Positions 1 through 7,435 of a DNA stretch of 8,619 nucleotides are shown here, piece after piece. How positions within the stretch are numbered: the first letter of the stretch is position 1; each line of letters opens with the position of its first letter. The translations under genes were made by a program, and so were the position numbers. Source of the stretch: Verrucomicrobiota bacterium (GTDB lineage: Bacteria; Verrucomicrobiota; Verrucomicrobiia; Chthoniobacterales; UBA10450); assembly GCA_003219335.1 (NCBI GenBank), contig QHOF01000115.1, forward strand, positions 7,701 through 16,319, in the 5' to 3' direction. The notes beneath the pieces were generated by a model. The model worked only from the letters and a program-made list of their open reading frames with translations, ran no database searches and was not told the DNA's origin.

Positions 1-118
1 CGGAGTGCGGAGCGTCCTCGCACCGCTTTTGCCCTCAGCGCCGGCTCCGAAAGCGACGCGAAGAACGGCATACGGCCCGCAAGCAGTGCGCACTCCCAAA
101 GATGTCGCGAAACGCGAC
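1..118. repeat. Inverted-repeat-rich non-coding stretch, possible degraded intergenic repeat
   Basis: No gene can be supported here. The stretch holds a perfect 8-bp inverted repeat, GGAGTGCG at 2-9 and CGCACTCC at 89-96, and a tight hairpin with 6-bp arms, GTCGCG at 104-109 and CGCGAC at 113-118, around an AAA loop. The 12-mer GCTCCGAAAGCG at 44-55 recurs on the other strand inside the palindromic element near the right end (8141-8152). A 66-codon open frame covers 5-205, but its protein is Arg/Pro/Ala-rich without domain or ribosome binding site. The left edge of the window may cut the element. Membership in one repeat family is an inference from the shared 12-mer only. Confidence 0.3.
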
Positions 119-286
119 TACCTCTCAGGAAAGGGGCAACTAATCGGAATCGGAGAGCGCTGGAAAGCTTCAGCTTTTCGTTTGATTGGAGCAGACGGAA
201 AATAAAGCAGGCATTTGACTCGCGATGGGTCGCCAATTACTCGTAACGGCAATCTTTTTTACGCAACTCTCAATAATCGATATCCC

Positions 287-607
287 ATGGCCCACGTTGT
301 CACCGAGAAATGTAACGGATGCAAGTTCACCGACTGCGTGGAGGTCTGCCCGGTCGCGTGCTTCTACGAACTGAACGGCCAGGTCGTCATTCACCCGGAG
401 GACTGCATTGATTGCATGGCATGTGTAGAAGTGTGCCCAGTGCACGCCATCTATGCGGATGCGGATGTTCCGCCAGAATTCACGAAAGATATTGAGTTCA
501 ACGCGACCCAGGCCCACCAGATCAAGGATTCGGGCGCGGAAGCGATCACAGTTAAGAAAGAAGCGCTGCCCGGTGCCCTGGAGCGGAAAAAAGCCCTGGG
601 TTATTGA
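287..607 (+). CDS. fdxA: Seven-iron ferredoxin ([3Fe-4S][4Fe-4S], FdxA type)
   Basis: Small cytoplasmic electron carrier of 106 residues with two iron-sulfur clusters. The nine cysteines are at 9, 12, 17, 21, 25, 40, 43, 46 and 50. After removal of Met1 this is the exact spacing of Azotobacter vinelandii ferredoxin I. By that family rule, C9, C17 and C50 hold the 3Fe-4S cluster, C21, C40, C43 and C46 hold the 4Fe-4S cluster, and C12 and C25 are free. The segments KFTDCVEVCPV and IHPEDCIDC are typical of the family, and the roughly 55-residue tail after the second cluster also matches FdI in length. The frame stays open upstream to a TTG at 215, but the ATG at 287 gives the standard N-terminus (MAHVVTEKC), so I chose it. 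No Shine-Dalgarno sequence is visible. The physiological partner cannot be told from this context, because the next gene is an unrelated restriction enzyme 108 bp downstream. Confidence 0.93.
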   Translation: MAHVVTEKCNGCKFTDCVEVCPVACFYELNGQVVIHPEDCIDCMACVEVCPVHAIYADADVPPEFTKDIEFNATQAHQIKDSGAEAITVKKEALPGALERKKALGY

Positions 608-670
608 GCGACGAGCCCGCGCGAACTTTGACCGCCGAGGTAATCCGTCCTCCCTCATTTCTTTCTCCCA

Positions 671-696
671 GCTAGCTTGATCTTCACAGAGCTAGC
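671..696. promoter_or_regulatory. Paired GCTAGC palindromes upstream of the restriction-modification gene
   Basis: The palindromic hexamer GCTAGC occurs at 671-676 and again at 691-696, each preceded by A. The start-to-start distance is 20 bp, about two helical turns, and the pair ends 19 bp before the ATG of the type IIG gene. Two equally spaced dyads just ahead of a restriction gene could form an operator, since many restriction-modification genes are autoregulated. No controller (C) protein gene is in the window, and two short palindromes can occur by chance. Confidence 0.2.
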
Positions 697-715
697 ATCT
701 AATTCTCGGTCAACT

Positions 716-3700
716 ATGCCAGCTCCCCCCGTGATTGCTGACCTTGTGGAGCGGTTTGAACAACAAGGCGACGCGTACAAGTCCGGTCGATACAACGAGG
801 CCCAGCTTCGCAAAGAGTTTGTCGATCCGATGTTCAAAGCGCTCGGCTGGGACATGGAAAACATCAGCGGTTACGCCGAGGCCTATAAGGACGTCATACA
901 CGAGGATGCGATTAAGATCGGCGGCGCAACCAAAGCGCCGGACTATTGCTTCCGTATCGGCGGGACACGGAAATTTTTCCTCGAAGCAAAGAAACCTTCC
1001 GTCGATATCAAGACCGACGCGGACCCAGCTTACCAACTGCGTCGTTACGCTTGGTCGGCCAAGCTTCCGCTCAGCATCCTGACCGATTTCGAAGAGTTCG
1101 CGGTTTACGATTGCCGCGTCGAGCCGCGCTTGGGCGACAAAGCTTCAGTCGCGCGGGTGCTGTATCTGAATTTTCGGGAGTACGTATCGCGTTGGGACGA
1201 CATCGCGAAAATTTTTGCGCGCGAAGCGATCCTCAAAGGCTCCTTCGACAAATTCGCCGAATCAACGAAGGCCAAACGCGGAACCGCGGAAGTTGATGAT
1301 GCATTCTTGAGCGAGATTGAGAATTGGCGCTCCGATCTGGCGCGCAATCTGGCGCTGCGCAATCCCAAGCTCTCGCAGCGCGATCTTAATTTTTCCGTGC
1401 AGCGCACCATCGACCGCATCGTTTTCCTGCGCATCTGCGAGGACCGTCGCATTGAAGTGTATGGGCGATTGCAAGCGTTGCTAAATGGCGAACACACTTA
1501 TCGCAGACTGTACCAACTCTTCCGCGAAGCCGACCAGCGTTACAACTCCGGTCTGTTTTATTTTCAGAAGGAAAAAGATCGCGTAGAGCCTCCCGACGAT
1601 CTCACACCCGAACTCGAGATCGACGACGCCGCGCTCAAGGGAATCATTCGGCGTCTCTATTATCCCGATAGCCCGTACGAATTTTCTGTTCTGCCAGCCG
1701 ACATTCTCGGCCAGGTTTACGAACAGTTCCTCGGCAAAGTCATCCGCCTCACCGAAGGCCATCAGGCGAAGATCGAAGACAAACCCGAGGTCAAAAAAGC
1801 GGGCGGCGTTTATTACACGCCCACGTACATCGTCGATTACATCGTCAAGAACACCGTCGGCAAATTGTTGGAGAAGAAGACGCCGAAGCAAGCCGCCAAA
1901 CTGCGCATTGTCGATCCTGCCTGCGGCTCCGGATCGTTCCTCATTGGCGCATACCAATACCTGCTGACCTGGCATCGCGATTGGTACGTCGATCACGATC
2001 CGAAAAAATGGGCGACGGGCCGCAATCCGGCGCTGTATCGAGGAATGGGCGGCGAATGGAAACTCACCACCGCTGAGCGCAAACGCATCCTGCTGCAAAA
2101 CATTTTCGGCGTGGACATCGACGCGCAGGCAGTCGAGGTCACCAAGCTCTCGCTGCTTCTGAAAGTGCTCGAAGGCGAATCAGAGCAAACGATCGCCACG
2201 CAACTGCGTTTCTATCACGAGCGCGCACTGCCCGACCTCGGCCGCAACATCAAATGCGGCAACTCGCTCATCGGCCCCGATTTTTACGACCAGCAAGAGA
2301 TGGATTTTCTCGACGAAGAAGAACGCTACCGCATCAACGTCTTCGATTGGAAGGCCGAGTTCAGCGAAATCATGAAAGCCGGCGGCTTCGACGCGGTCAT
2401 TGGGAACCCGCCATATCTACGAGTTCAGGGCCTTCAGGAACATTACGGCAATCAAATCGAATACTTCGCTAGAAACTACGAAAGCGCTGTGAAGCGTTTT
2501 GATCTTTATCTTTTGTTCACGGAGCGCGCCTATAAGCTTCTAAACTCAAGCGGGCGAGTTGGATTCATCTGCCCGCACAAGTTTCTCAATTCCGACTTTG
2601 GCTCTGGCCTGAGGAACTTTTTGGTTCGAAATCACGCGGTCGAATCATTTCTCAGCTTTGGAAACAACTTGGTTTTCCATCAAGCTTCAACATATACCGG
2701 AGTTTTGATCCTCTCGAAGAAAGAGAACGCTTGTCTCGTGTTTTTTCAGATGCCCGATGTTCCGGTGGGTGACCTGCCTGTGCGTCTAGCAACCGTCAAA
2801 CCGACCGACTTCAGTGGCTACAAAATTACCATGCTTGGCAGCGAACCGTGGGCACTCACATCAATACCTAATCAGTCGTTGCTAGACAAATTGCGAAAGC
2901 AGCCAGCGAGAGTGGAAACGGTTTTCGAAGGCGTTTTCCAAGGGGTGGTTACCGGAATCGACGAACTATATTTTGTAACTCCGATTCGTGATCGTGGTGA
3001 TTTAGTTGAAGCCGAAGTATCGCGAGACGGAAGACGTATCAAGCTGGAAAAGGCCATTCTGAAGCCGATGCTAAAGGGAGAAGATGTCTCGCGCTACATT
3101 GAGCCTCGCGCCAGGTTCCACTGCATTTACCCGTACAGGTTGGTCGGCGAGAGGACAGTTATCCTTGAGGAGCCGGAGTTCTCAACACGCTTTCCGTTTG
3201 CATACGCCTACCTGAGTGAGTTTAAAAGCGAACTGCGCGATCTTCGCGTGAGGTACAAAACCAATCCTAAATATTGGTATTCATGTCACCGTGGTCGTTC
3301 GATGTCCGCCTTTGCCAGAGAGCGCATTATCAGCCAGGAGATCAGTCTGGGATGCAATATGACGTTGGACAGACACGGGCTGTATCACAACACGAAGGTT
3401 TATAGCTTGCTGCCGGCCCCTTCCACACAAGAAAGTATTTTGTACTGGCTTGGAATACTGAACTCCAAGTTGATGTGGTGGTTCCTCAAGAACACCGGGT
3501 ACGTCCTTAGGGGAGGGTATTTTACCTTCAAGACCGAGTACTTGAACCCGTTCCCATTGCCTCGGGTGACCTTTACGCAACCTGCCAGCAAAGCCCGTCA
3601 CCATACGATGATCGAGTTAGTCGAGCGGATGCTGGGGTTGCACAAACAACTCGCCGTCGCCAAAACAGAATACGCGAGAACAAATCTCAGATCGACGCGA

Positions 3701-3829
3701 CCGACGCGCAGATCGACAAACTGGTTTACGAGCTTTACGAACTCACGCCCGACGAAATCAAAATTGTCGAATCGGAAAAGTGATCGAGCAGGACACATAT
3801 TGGCGCAGGGACCTGCTAAAATTCGGTGA
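716..3829 (+). CDS. Type IIG restriction endonuclease/N6-adenine DNA methyltransferase (Eco57I-like), C-terminus frameshifted
   Basis: Single-chain enzyme that would both methylate adenine in its target and cut nearby DNA, defending against foreign DNA. Residues are numbered from the ATG at 716. The N-terminal nuclease domain shows a PD...EAK signature (PD 75-76, EAK 90-92), as in type I R-like nucleases. A helical connector leads to the gamma-class methyltransferase: motif X-like YYTP (366-369), motif I DPACGSGSF (400-408, S-adenosylmethionine binding) and catalytic NPPY (564-567). The rest is a TaqI-like target-recognition region, including LKGEDVSRY near 785 and a Trp/Tyr-rich CHRGRS block near 865. 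An in-frame TTG lies at 677, but the ATG fits the family start better. The last roughly 50 residues are out of frame: the family-typical end sits in the -1 frame (3676-3783). The encoded protein is about 1037 residues. It may be a recent mutant, a phase variant or a sequencing error. The specificity cannot be read from sequence. Confidence 0.88.
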   Translation: MPAPPVIADLVERFEQQGDAYKSGRYNEAQLRKEFVDPMFKALGWDMENISGYAEAYKDVIHEDAIKIGGATKAPDYCFRIGGTRKFFLEAKKPSVDIKTDADPAYQLRRYAWSAKLPLSILTDFEEFAVYDCRVEPRLGDKASVARVLYLNFREYVSRWDDIAKIFAREAILKGSFDKFAESTKAKRGTAEVDDAFLSEIENWRSDLARNLALRNPKLSQRDLNFSVQRTIDRIVFLRICEDRRIEVYGRLQALLNGEHTYRRLYQLFREADQRYNSGLFYFQKEKDRVEPPDDLTPELEIDDAALKGIIRRLYYPDSPYEFSVLPADILGQVYEQFLGKVIRLTEGHQAKIEDKPEVKKAGGVYYTPTYIVDYIVKNTVGKLLEKKTPKQAAKLRIVDPACGSGSFLIGAYQYLLTWHRDWYVDHDPKKWATGRNPALYRGMGGEWKLTTAERKRILLQNIFGVDIDAQAVEVTKLSLLLKVLEGESEQTIATQLRFYHERALPDLGRNIKCGNSLIGPDFYDQQEMDFLDEEERYRINVFDWKAEFSEIMKAGGFDAVIGNPPYLRVQGLQEHYGNQIEYFARNYESAVKRFDLYLLFTERAYKLLNSSGRVGFICPHKFLNSDFGSGLRNFLVRNHAVESFLSFGNNLVFHQASTYTGVLILSKKENACLVFFQMPDVPVGDLPVRLATVKPTDFSGYKITMLGSEPWALTSIPNQSLLDKLRKQPARVETVFEGVFQGVVTGIDELYFVTPIRDRGDLVEAEVSRDGRRIKLEKAILKPMLKGEDVSRYIEPRARFHCIYPYRLVGERTVILEEPEFSTRFPFAYAYLSEFKSELRDLRVRYKTNPKYWYSCHRGRSMSAFARERIISQEISLGCNMTLDRHGLYHNTKVYSLLPAPSTQESILYWLGILNSKLMWWFLKNTGYVLRGGYFTFKTEYLNPFPLPRVTFTQPASKARHHTMIELVERMLGLHKQLAVAKTEYARTNLRSTRPTRRSTNWFTSFTNSRPTKSKLSNRKSDRAGHILAQGPAKIR
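3676..3783 (+). other. Displaced C-terminal end of the type IIG enzyme (-1 frame)
   Basis: Reading from 3676 in the -1 frame relative to the upstream gene gives 35 codons and a TGA at 3781-3783. They include QIDATDAQIDKLVYELYELT followed by PDEIKIVESEK. This is the usual end of Eco57I-like type IIG enzymes, a coiled segment with a terminal L-Y-x-L-T-x-x-E-I-x-I-V-E motif. The current frame instead reads a Ser/Thr/Arg/Lys-rich tail of the kind produced by out-of-frame translation. One missing base, or any loss of 3n+1 bases, between about 3671 and 3690 accounts for it. No classical slippery heptamer is present, so programmed frameshifting is unlikely. Confidence 0.85.
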
Positions 3830-4313
3830 ACGCCTGGAGAAGCGTTACCGACAGCGCAAATGGTCAGCGCGCACGCTCTACAATATCGAGAAGCAAGTGT
3901 TTTTGAGTTTCTATATTATTCGGAAGCTGATCGAGAGCGGGAAGGCAGATCCCGGTGTGTCGGGTTTCAATTGTGCCATCATGAAATACCCGATTAGAGA
4001 AGGAGCGCAACCTTCCACGGATCCGAAAACGTTCGGTTTGACTTACGAATTGTTCAGGGGCTCAAAAACAGCATTGAATCTAAAAGAGCTCTGTAACCAG
4101 TTCATCCATAGCTTTATCTTTTCGCCGTTTACTCCGTTCAAAAGAGAGATGTTCGGAATCTACTTTGTATCGGATAGTCACAGCAAAACTGGCCTTTATT
4201 ACATTAGATTGATCAAAGTAATTGAGATCATTCTTTCTGCCGGTCGCAATCGATTGATCAATCTAAACCTGCACAAAAAAGCTGACGGGACGTTTCGAGT
4301 TATCTCACATTGA
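3780..4313 (+). CDS. Unrecognised 177-residue protein coupled to the type IIG gene
   Basis: I do not recognise the family with certainty. The protein has no signal peptide and no membrane segment, so it should be cytoplasmic. The first 60 residues look helical and strongly basic (RRDLLKFGERLEKRYRQRKW). The second half contains a hydrophobic block, LKELCNQFIHSFIF at about 102-115, and a probable beta-rich region with FGIYFVSDS at about 126-134. The gene starts with GTG at 3780, which overlaps the TGA that originally ended the type IIG gene (GTGA). This arrangement points to translational coupling and a shared function. With the present frameshift the upstream frame runs 50 bp into this gene, which could reduce its translation. 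Codons are more A/T-rich than those of the nuclease and methyltransferase part upstream. A role as accessory or modulator of the restriction-modification enzyme is inferred from position alone. The gene ends 23 bp before the convergent aspS stop, with no visible terminator between them. Confidence 0.75.
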   Translation: MIEQDTYWRRDLLKFGERLEKRYRQRKWSARTLYNIEKQVFLSFYIIRKLIESGKADPGVSGFNCAIMKYPIREGAQPSTDPKTFGLTYELFRGSKTALNLKELCNQFIHSFIFSPFTPFKREMFGIYFVSDSHSKTGLYYIRLIKVIEIILSAGRNRLINLNLHKKADGTFRVISH

Positions 4314-4336
4314 ATCGTCAACTGACACAACCGTCA

Positions 4337-6109
4337 CTAGGGCTTTTTGTCCTTTCCCAGTTTCAGTGACAAATCACGCAACTGGCGGGGATCGACTTCG
4401 GCGGGCGACTGCGTCATCAAGTCGATGCCGCGATTGTTTTTCGGGAACGCCATTACATCCCGAATTGTTTCTTCGCCGCAAATCAACATGACCAAGCGAT
4501 CGAGCCCGAGGGCGATGCCGCCGTGCGGCGGCGCGCCAAGATGGAGCGCACGCAGCAAATGGCCAAATTGTGCTTGTCGATCTTCCGGGCTGATACTGAG
4601 CGCTTCGAACATTTTTTCCTGCAACTGCGGCTCATGTATCCGAATACTGCCGCCGCCGATCTCGACACCGTTGAGCACAACATCGTAGGCCTCGGCGCGA
4701 ATTTCCCGAAACTTCTTTGCCTCAAACAGCGAAATGTCTTCCGCTTTTGGTCGTGTGAACGGATGATGCATTGCGTTCCATTTGTTTTCCTCGGCGCTCC
4801 ATTCGAAGAGCGGAAAATCTGTAACCCAGAGGAAATCCCAGATTTCGGCAGCAGGCGTAAGCTTTTGCATCTCTGCGATGCGGAGCCGCAACCGACCGAG
4901 CACTTCACATGCAATTTCCCATTTATCCGCGCCGAAGAAGATGCAGTCGCCTTCTGCGATCTTGAGTTTCGATTGCAGCGCTGCTTTCTCCGTTTCAGAG
5001 AAAAATTTCACGATAGGCGATTTCCATTCGCCGTTCTCGATCTTGATGAAGGCGAGACCTTTGGCGCCGTACAACTTTGCAATTTCCGTAAGTTCATCGG
5101 CTTGTCCGATCGTAATTCCGGCGAAGCCTTTCGCATTGATCGCTTTCACCACTCCGCCCGCATCGAGCGCGCTGCGAAAAACTTTGAAACTGCTTTGGCG
5201 AAAAATTTCTCCGAGATCGACAAGCTCCATTCCAAAGCGGCGGTCCGGTTTATCGCTGCCGTATCGGCTAACCGCCTCGCGATACGTAAGCCGGTCGAAC
5301 GGAGTTTTGATGTCGATGTTGCGTGCGGCCTTGAAAATCGCCGCCAGCATCCCTTCGGTCACAGCGAAAATGTCGTGCGGTGTGACGAACGAAGTTTCGA
5401 TGTCAATCTGGGTAAACTCCGGTTGCCGGTCGGCGCGCAAATCTTCGTCACGAAAACATTTCGCGATCTGAAAGTACTTCTCCACACCGGCTACCATGAG
5501 CAGTTGTTTGTATTGCTGCGGCGCCTGCGGCAGTGCATAAAACTTTCCGGGGGTGATCCGGCTTGGTACCAAAAAATCGCGTGCGCCTTCCGGCGTGCTT
5601 TTGGAAAGAATTGGTGTTTCCACTTCGACAAAGCGCTGGGTGTCGAGATAATCGCGCGTCGCCTTCGCGACCCGATGGCGCACTCGCAAATTGCGCGCGA
5701 GACGTGGCCGCCGGAGATCGAAATACCGGTGCCTCATCCGCAAATCTTCATTCTGCGGCTCGGCGTCGATCGGGAAGGGTAGCGTGTCCGCCCGATTCAA
5801 AATTCGCAGCTGATTTGGGATGACTTCCATATCGCCGGTCGCGAGATCCGGATTTTCAGTGCCCGGCAGACGCGCGGCGACGCGCCCCGAGACCTCGATC
5901 ACATCTTCGCTACGCAAACTGTGCGCTTCCTTTGCAAGTTCCGCGTTTTCCTCAGGGCGAAAAACAACTTGGGTCAGCCCTTCGCGATCGCGCAGATCAA
6001 TGAAAATGACGCCGCCGTGATCACGCGTGACGTTCACCCACCCGGCCAGCGTCACCTGCTTGCCGATGTCGGACTTACGGAGCGAATTGCAATCCTGGCT
6101 ACGGTACAT
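4337..6109 (-). CDS. aspS: Aspartyl-tRNA synthetase, bacterial type
   Basis: Class IIb synthetase of 590 residues that charges tRNAAsp with aspartate in the cytoplasm. An N-terminal OB-fold anticodon-binding domain (about 1-110, LAGWVNVTRDHGG at 21-33) precedes the class II core. Motif 1 region FVEVETPILSKSTPEGARDF covers 160-179, and the aspartate-recognition QAPQ is at 195-198. Motif 2 starts FRDEDLRADRQPEFTQID at 219. The bacterial GAD insertion spans about 310-410, HHPFTRPK is near 448-455, and motif 3 GLDRL is at 535-539, followed by DVMAFPKN. Length and domain order are complete for the bacterial type. His31 replaces the Leu of discriminating enzymes such as that of E. coli, so the enzyme may also charge tRNAAsn. 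It lies 21 bp downstream of hisS on the same strand, so the two are probably co-transcribed. No Shine-Dalgarno sequence precedes the ATG. Confidence 0.97.
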   Translation of the reverse strand: MYRSQDCNSLRKSDIGKQVTLAGWVNVTRDHGGVIFIDLRDREGLTQVVFRPEENAELAKEAHSLRSEDVIEVSGRVAARLPGTENPDLATGDMEVIPNQLRILNRADTLPFPIDAEPQNEDLRMRHRYFDLRRPRLARNLRVRHRVAKATRDYLDTQRFVEVETPILSKSTPEGARDFLVPSRITPGKFYALPQAPQQYKQLLMVAGVEKYFQIAKCFRDEDLRADRQPEFTQIDIETSFVTPHDIFAVTEGMLAAIFKAARNIDIKTPFDRLTYREAVSRYGSDKPDRRFGMELVDLGEIFRQSSFKVFRSALDAGGVVKAINAKGFAGITIGQADELTEIAKLYGAKGLAFIKIENGEWKSPIVKFFSETEKAALQSKLKIAEGDCIFFGADKWEIACEVLGRLRLRIAEMQKLTPAAEIWDFLWVTDFPLFEWSAEENKWNAMHHPFTRPKAEDISLFEAKKFREIRAEAYDVVLNGVEIGGGSIRIHEPQLQEKMFEALSISPEDRQAQFGHLLRALHLGAPPHGGIALGLDRLVMLICGEETIRDVMAFPKNNRGIDLMTQSPAEVDPRQLRDLSLKLGKDKKP

Positions 6110-6130
6110 GGGAGCTTAGAACGAAGCGGG

Positions 6131-7435
6131 TCATTCCGGACGTGGTAGGTGATTAAGCAACTGATCGTGTGGAATCAACGTTTCCTGGCGTGTGGAGAAC
6201 TTCTTTACTTTCAGCTGGGGCCATTCGTCCCCAAACACGACGGCAAAAGTCGCGCCGAGTTGCTCTGCGGTTTGGAATTGTTTGCCGACCTTCTCAGGCC
6301 GCAGCGGATAATCGACACGATAACCAGCGTCGCGAAGCAGTTGAATTTGCGCGAGCGCGTCCGGGCGACGTTCTTCTTTTGCGATAACGGCGTAGATCTG
6401 AATCCAAAGATCCTTTTGAGTCTCATTGTGCATTTGAAGTCGGGCCCTTGGTACTTCGTTAATTAAGTCCCCGATCACTACGTCCCCCATGGCAAATCCC
6501 AACGCTGGCATCGACACGCCGCCACCGCTGAGCTGTCTAATCAAATTGTCGTAACGCCCGCCGCCAGCAATTGCGCGCAGTTTCTTCTTACGATCAAAAA
6601 CCTCAAAAACGATACCAGTGTAATAAGCAAGTCCGCGCACGACTGTAAAATCCACATCTAAGTACGGGCCGATGTGACGTGGACCCAAATGATCGTGTAG
6701 AAGTTCATGAATCTTTCCGAGAGTTGTTCCTTCAAACTGTGAGCGATCCGTTTTTGGATTAAGGAGAAAATCTCGGGTGCTTTTTACCCAGTCCCGGATC
6801 TCGTCGATAGAAGTACTGAAGGGTTGAAGCAATTCAGCCGTCTTCGTCTCTTCCTGCCGGTCTATCTTATCAACGATTTCAAAAAAGCGCCGAAGCTCGG
6901 GCTCGTTGAATGCCTTAATTTTGTTTGCGAGAAACGCTAACCAGACATCTCTGCTGCTTAGTCGTACGACAAAATCCTCTTCTGTAAGCGCAAAATCTCG
7001 TAATAAATCAACGACAAGCGCTACCAATTCCGCATCCGCAGCGACCGACGATTCTCCGACGATGTCGCAATTGAGCTGGAAGTGTTCGCGCAATCGGCCG
7101 CGTTGTTGTTTTTCGAAACGGAAGAATCGACCGATGGAAAACCATTTGAGGGGTTTCTTGAATTCGCGTTCGTGCGCGGCAACCACGCGGGCGAGTGTGG
7201 GCGTCAGCTCAGGGCGCATGGCGACTTCGCGCTCACCTTTGTCGGTAAAGTTGAAAAGCTGGTCCACAATTTCCGAGCCGCTCTTCTTTTTGTACAATTC
7301 AGTCGGCTCGAGAATGGGGCCTTCCCATTCGACAAAGCCATAGCGACGAGCGACTTCGCGCCAACGCGCAAAGATGTAATTGCGGACCGCGCAGTCGTCG
7401 GGCAGAAAATCGCGAAAACCGGGTAATTTCTGCAT
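6131..7435 (-). CDS. hisS: Histidyl-tRNA synthetase
   Basis: Class IIa synthetase of 434 residues that charges tRNAHis in the cytoplasm. Residues are numbered from the chosen ATG (7433-7435). The class II core starts with LPGFRDFLP (4-12), then SGSEIVDQLFNF (52-63) and MRPELTPTLAR (73-83). Motif 2 is FRFEKQQRGRLREHFQ (105-120). The histidine-specific segments are RGLAYYTGIVFE (267-278) and GGGRYDNL (291-298). The last 90 or so residues form the alpha/beta anticodon-binding domain (DLWIQIYAVI onward). An in-frame GTG at 7495 would add 20 residues without family support, so I prefer the ATG, which leads straight into the conserved start. The wording of the motifs (RGLAYYTGIVFE, REHFQ) is closer, from memory, to plant organellar-type HisRS than to the E. 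coli enzyme (RGLDYY, RQFHQ). It is the first gene of a probable hisS-aspS unit and is divergent from the exported protein at 7605. Confidence 0.97.
   Translation of the reverse strand: MQKLPGFRDFLPDDCAVRNYIFARWREVARRYGFVEWEGPILEPTELYKKKSGSEIVDQLFNFTDKGEREVAMRPELTPTLARVVAAHEREFKKPLKWFSIGRFFRFEKQQRGRLREHFQLNCDIVGESSVAADAELVALVVDLLRDFALTEEDFVVRLSSRDVWLAFLANKIKAFNEPELRRFFEIVDKIDRQEETKTAELLQPFSTSIDEIRDWVKSTRDFLLNPKTDRSQFEGTTLGKIHELLHDHLGPRHIGPYLDVDFTVVRGLAYYTGIVFEVFDRKKKLRAIAGGGRYDNLIRQLSGGGVSMPALGFAMGDVVIGDLINEVPRARLQMHNETQKDLWIQIYAVIAKEERRPDALAQIQLLRDAGYRVDYPLRPEKVGKQFQTAEQLGATFAVVFGDEWPQLKVKKFSTRQETLIPHDQLLNHLPRPE

Noticed and set aside
173..187. A possible terminator, AAAGC-TTCA-GCTTT followed by T-rich bases
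   Set aside because: The stem is only five A/T-rich pairs, the T run is interrupted, and no upstream gene is visible that would need it.
5..205. A 66-codon open frame at the left edge
   Set aside because: No ribosome binding site, no recognisable domain, Arg/Pro/Ala-rich composition and overlap with inverted repeats make it more likely non-coding.
215..243. A TTGACT -35-like hexamer upstream of the ferredoxin gene
   Set aside because: At 17 bp spacing the -10 position reads TACTCG, too poor a match to call a promoter.
215..286. A 24-residue N-terminal extension of the ferredoxin from an upstream TTG
   Set aside because: The ATG at 287 gives the exact N-terminus and cysteine numbering of Azotobacter ferredoxin I; the extension has no family support.
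3659..3679. Programmed -1 ribosomal frameshifting as explanation of the type IIG C-terminus
   Set aside because: No X-XXY-YYZ slippery heptamer or strong downstream hairpin is visible; a simple indel or sequencing error is more economical.
4314..4336. A bidirectional terminator between the unknown protein gene and aspS
   Set aside because: The 23-bp gap has only a weak GTCA/TGAC pairing with a two-base loop and no T run at a stem.
4523..5782. A 419-codon open frame antisense to aspS
   Set aside because: It lies wholly inside a full-length, unmistakable AspRS gene; its protein has no domain and reflects codon bias of the opposite strand.
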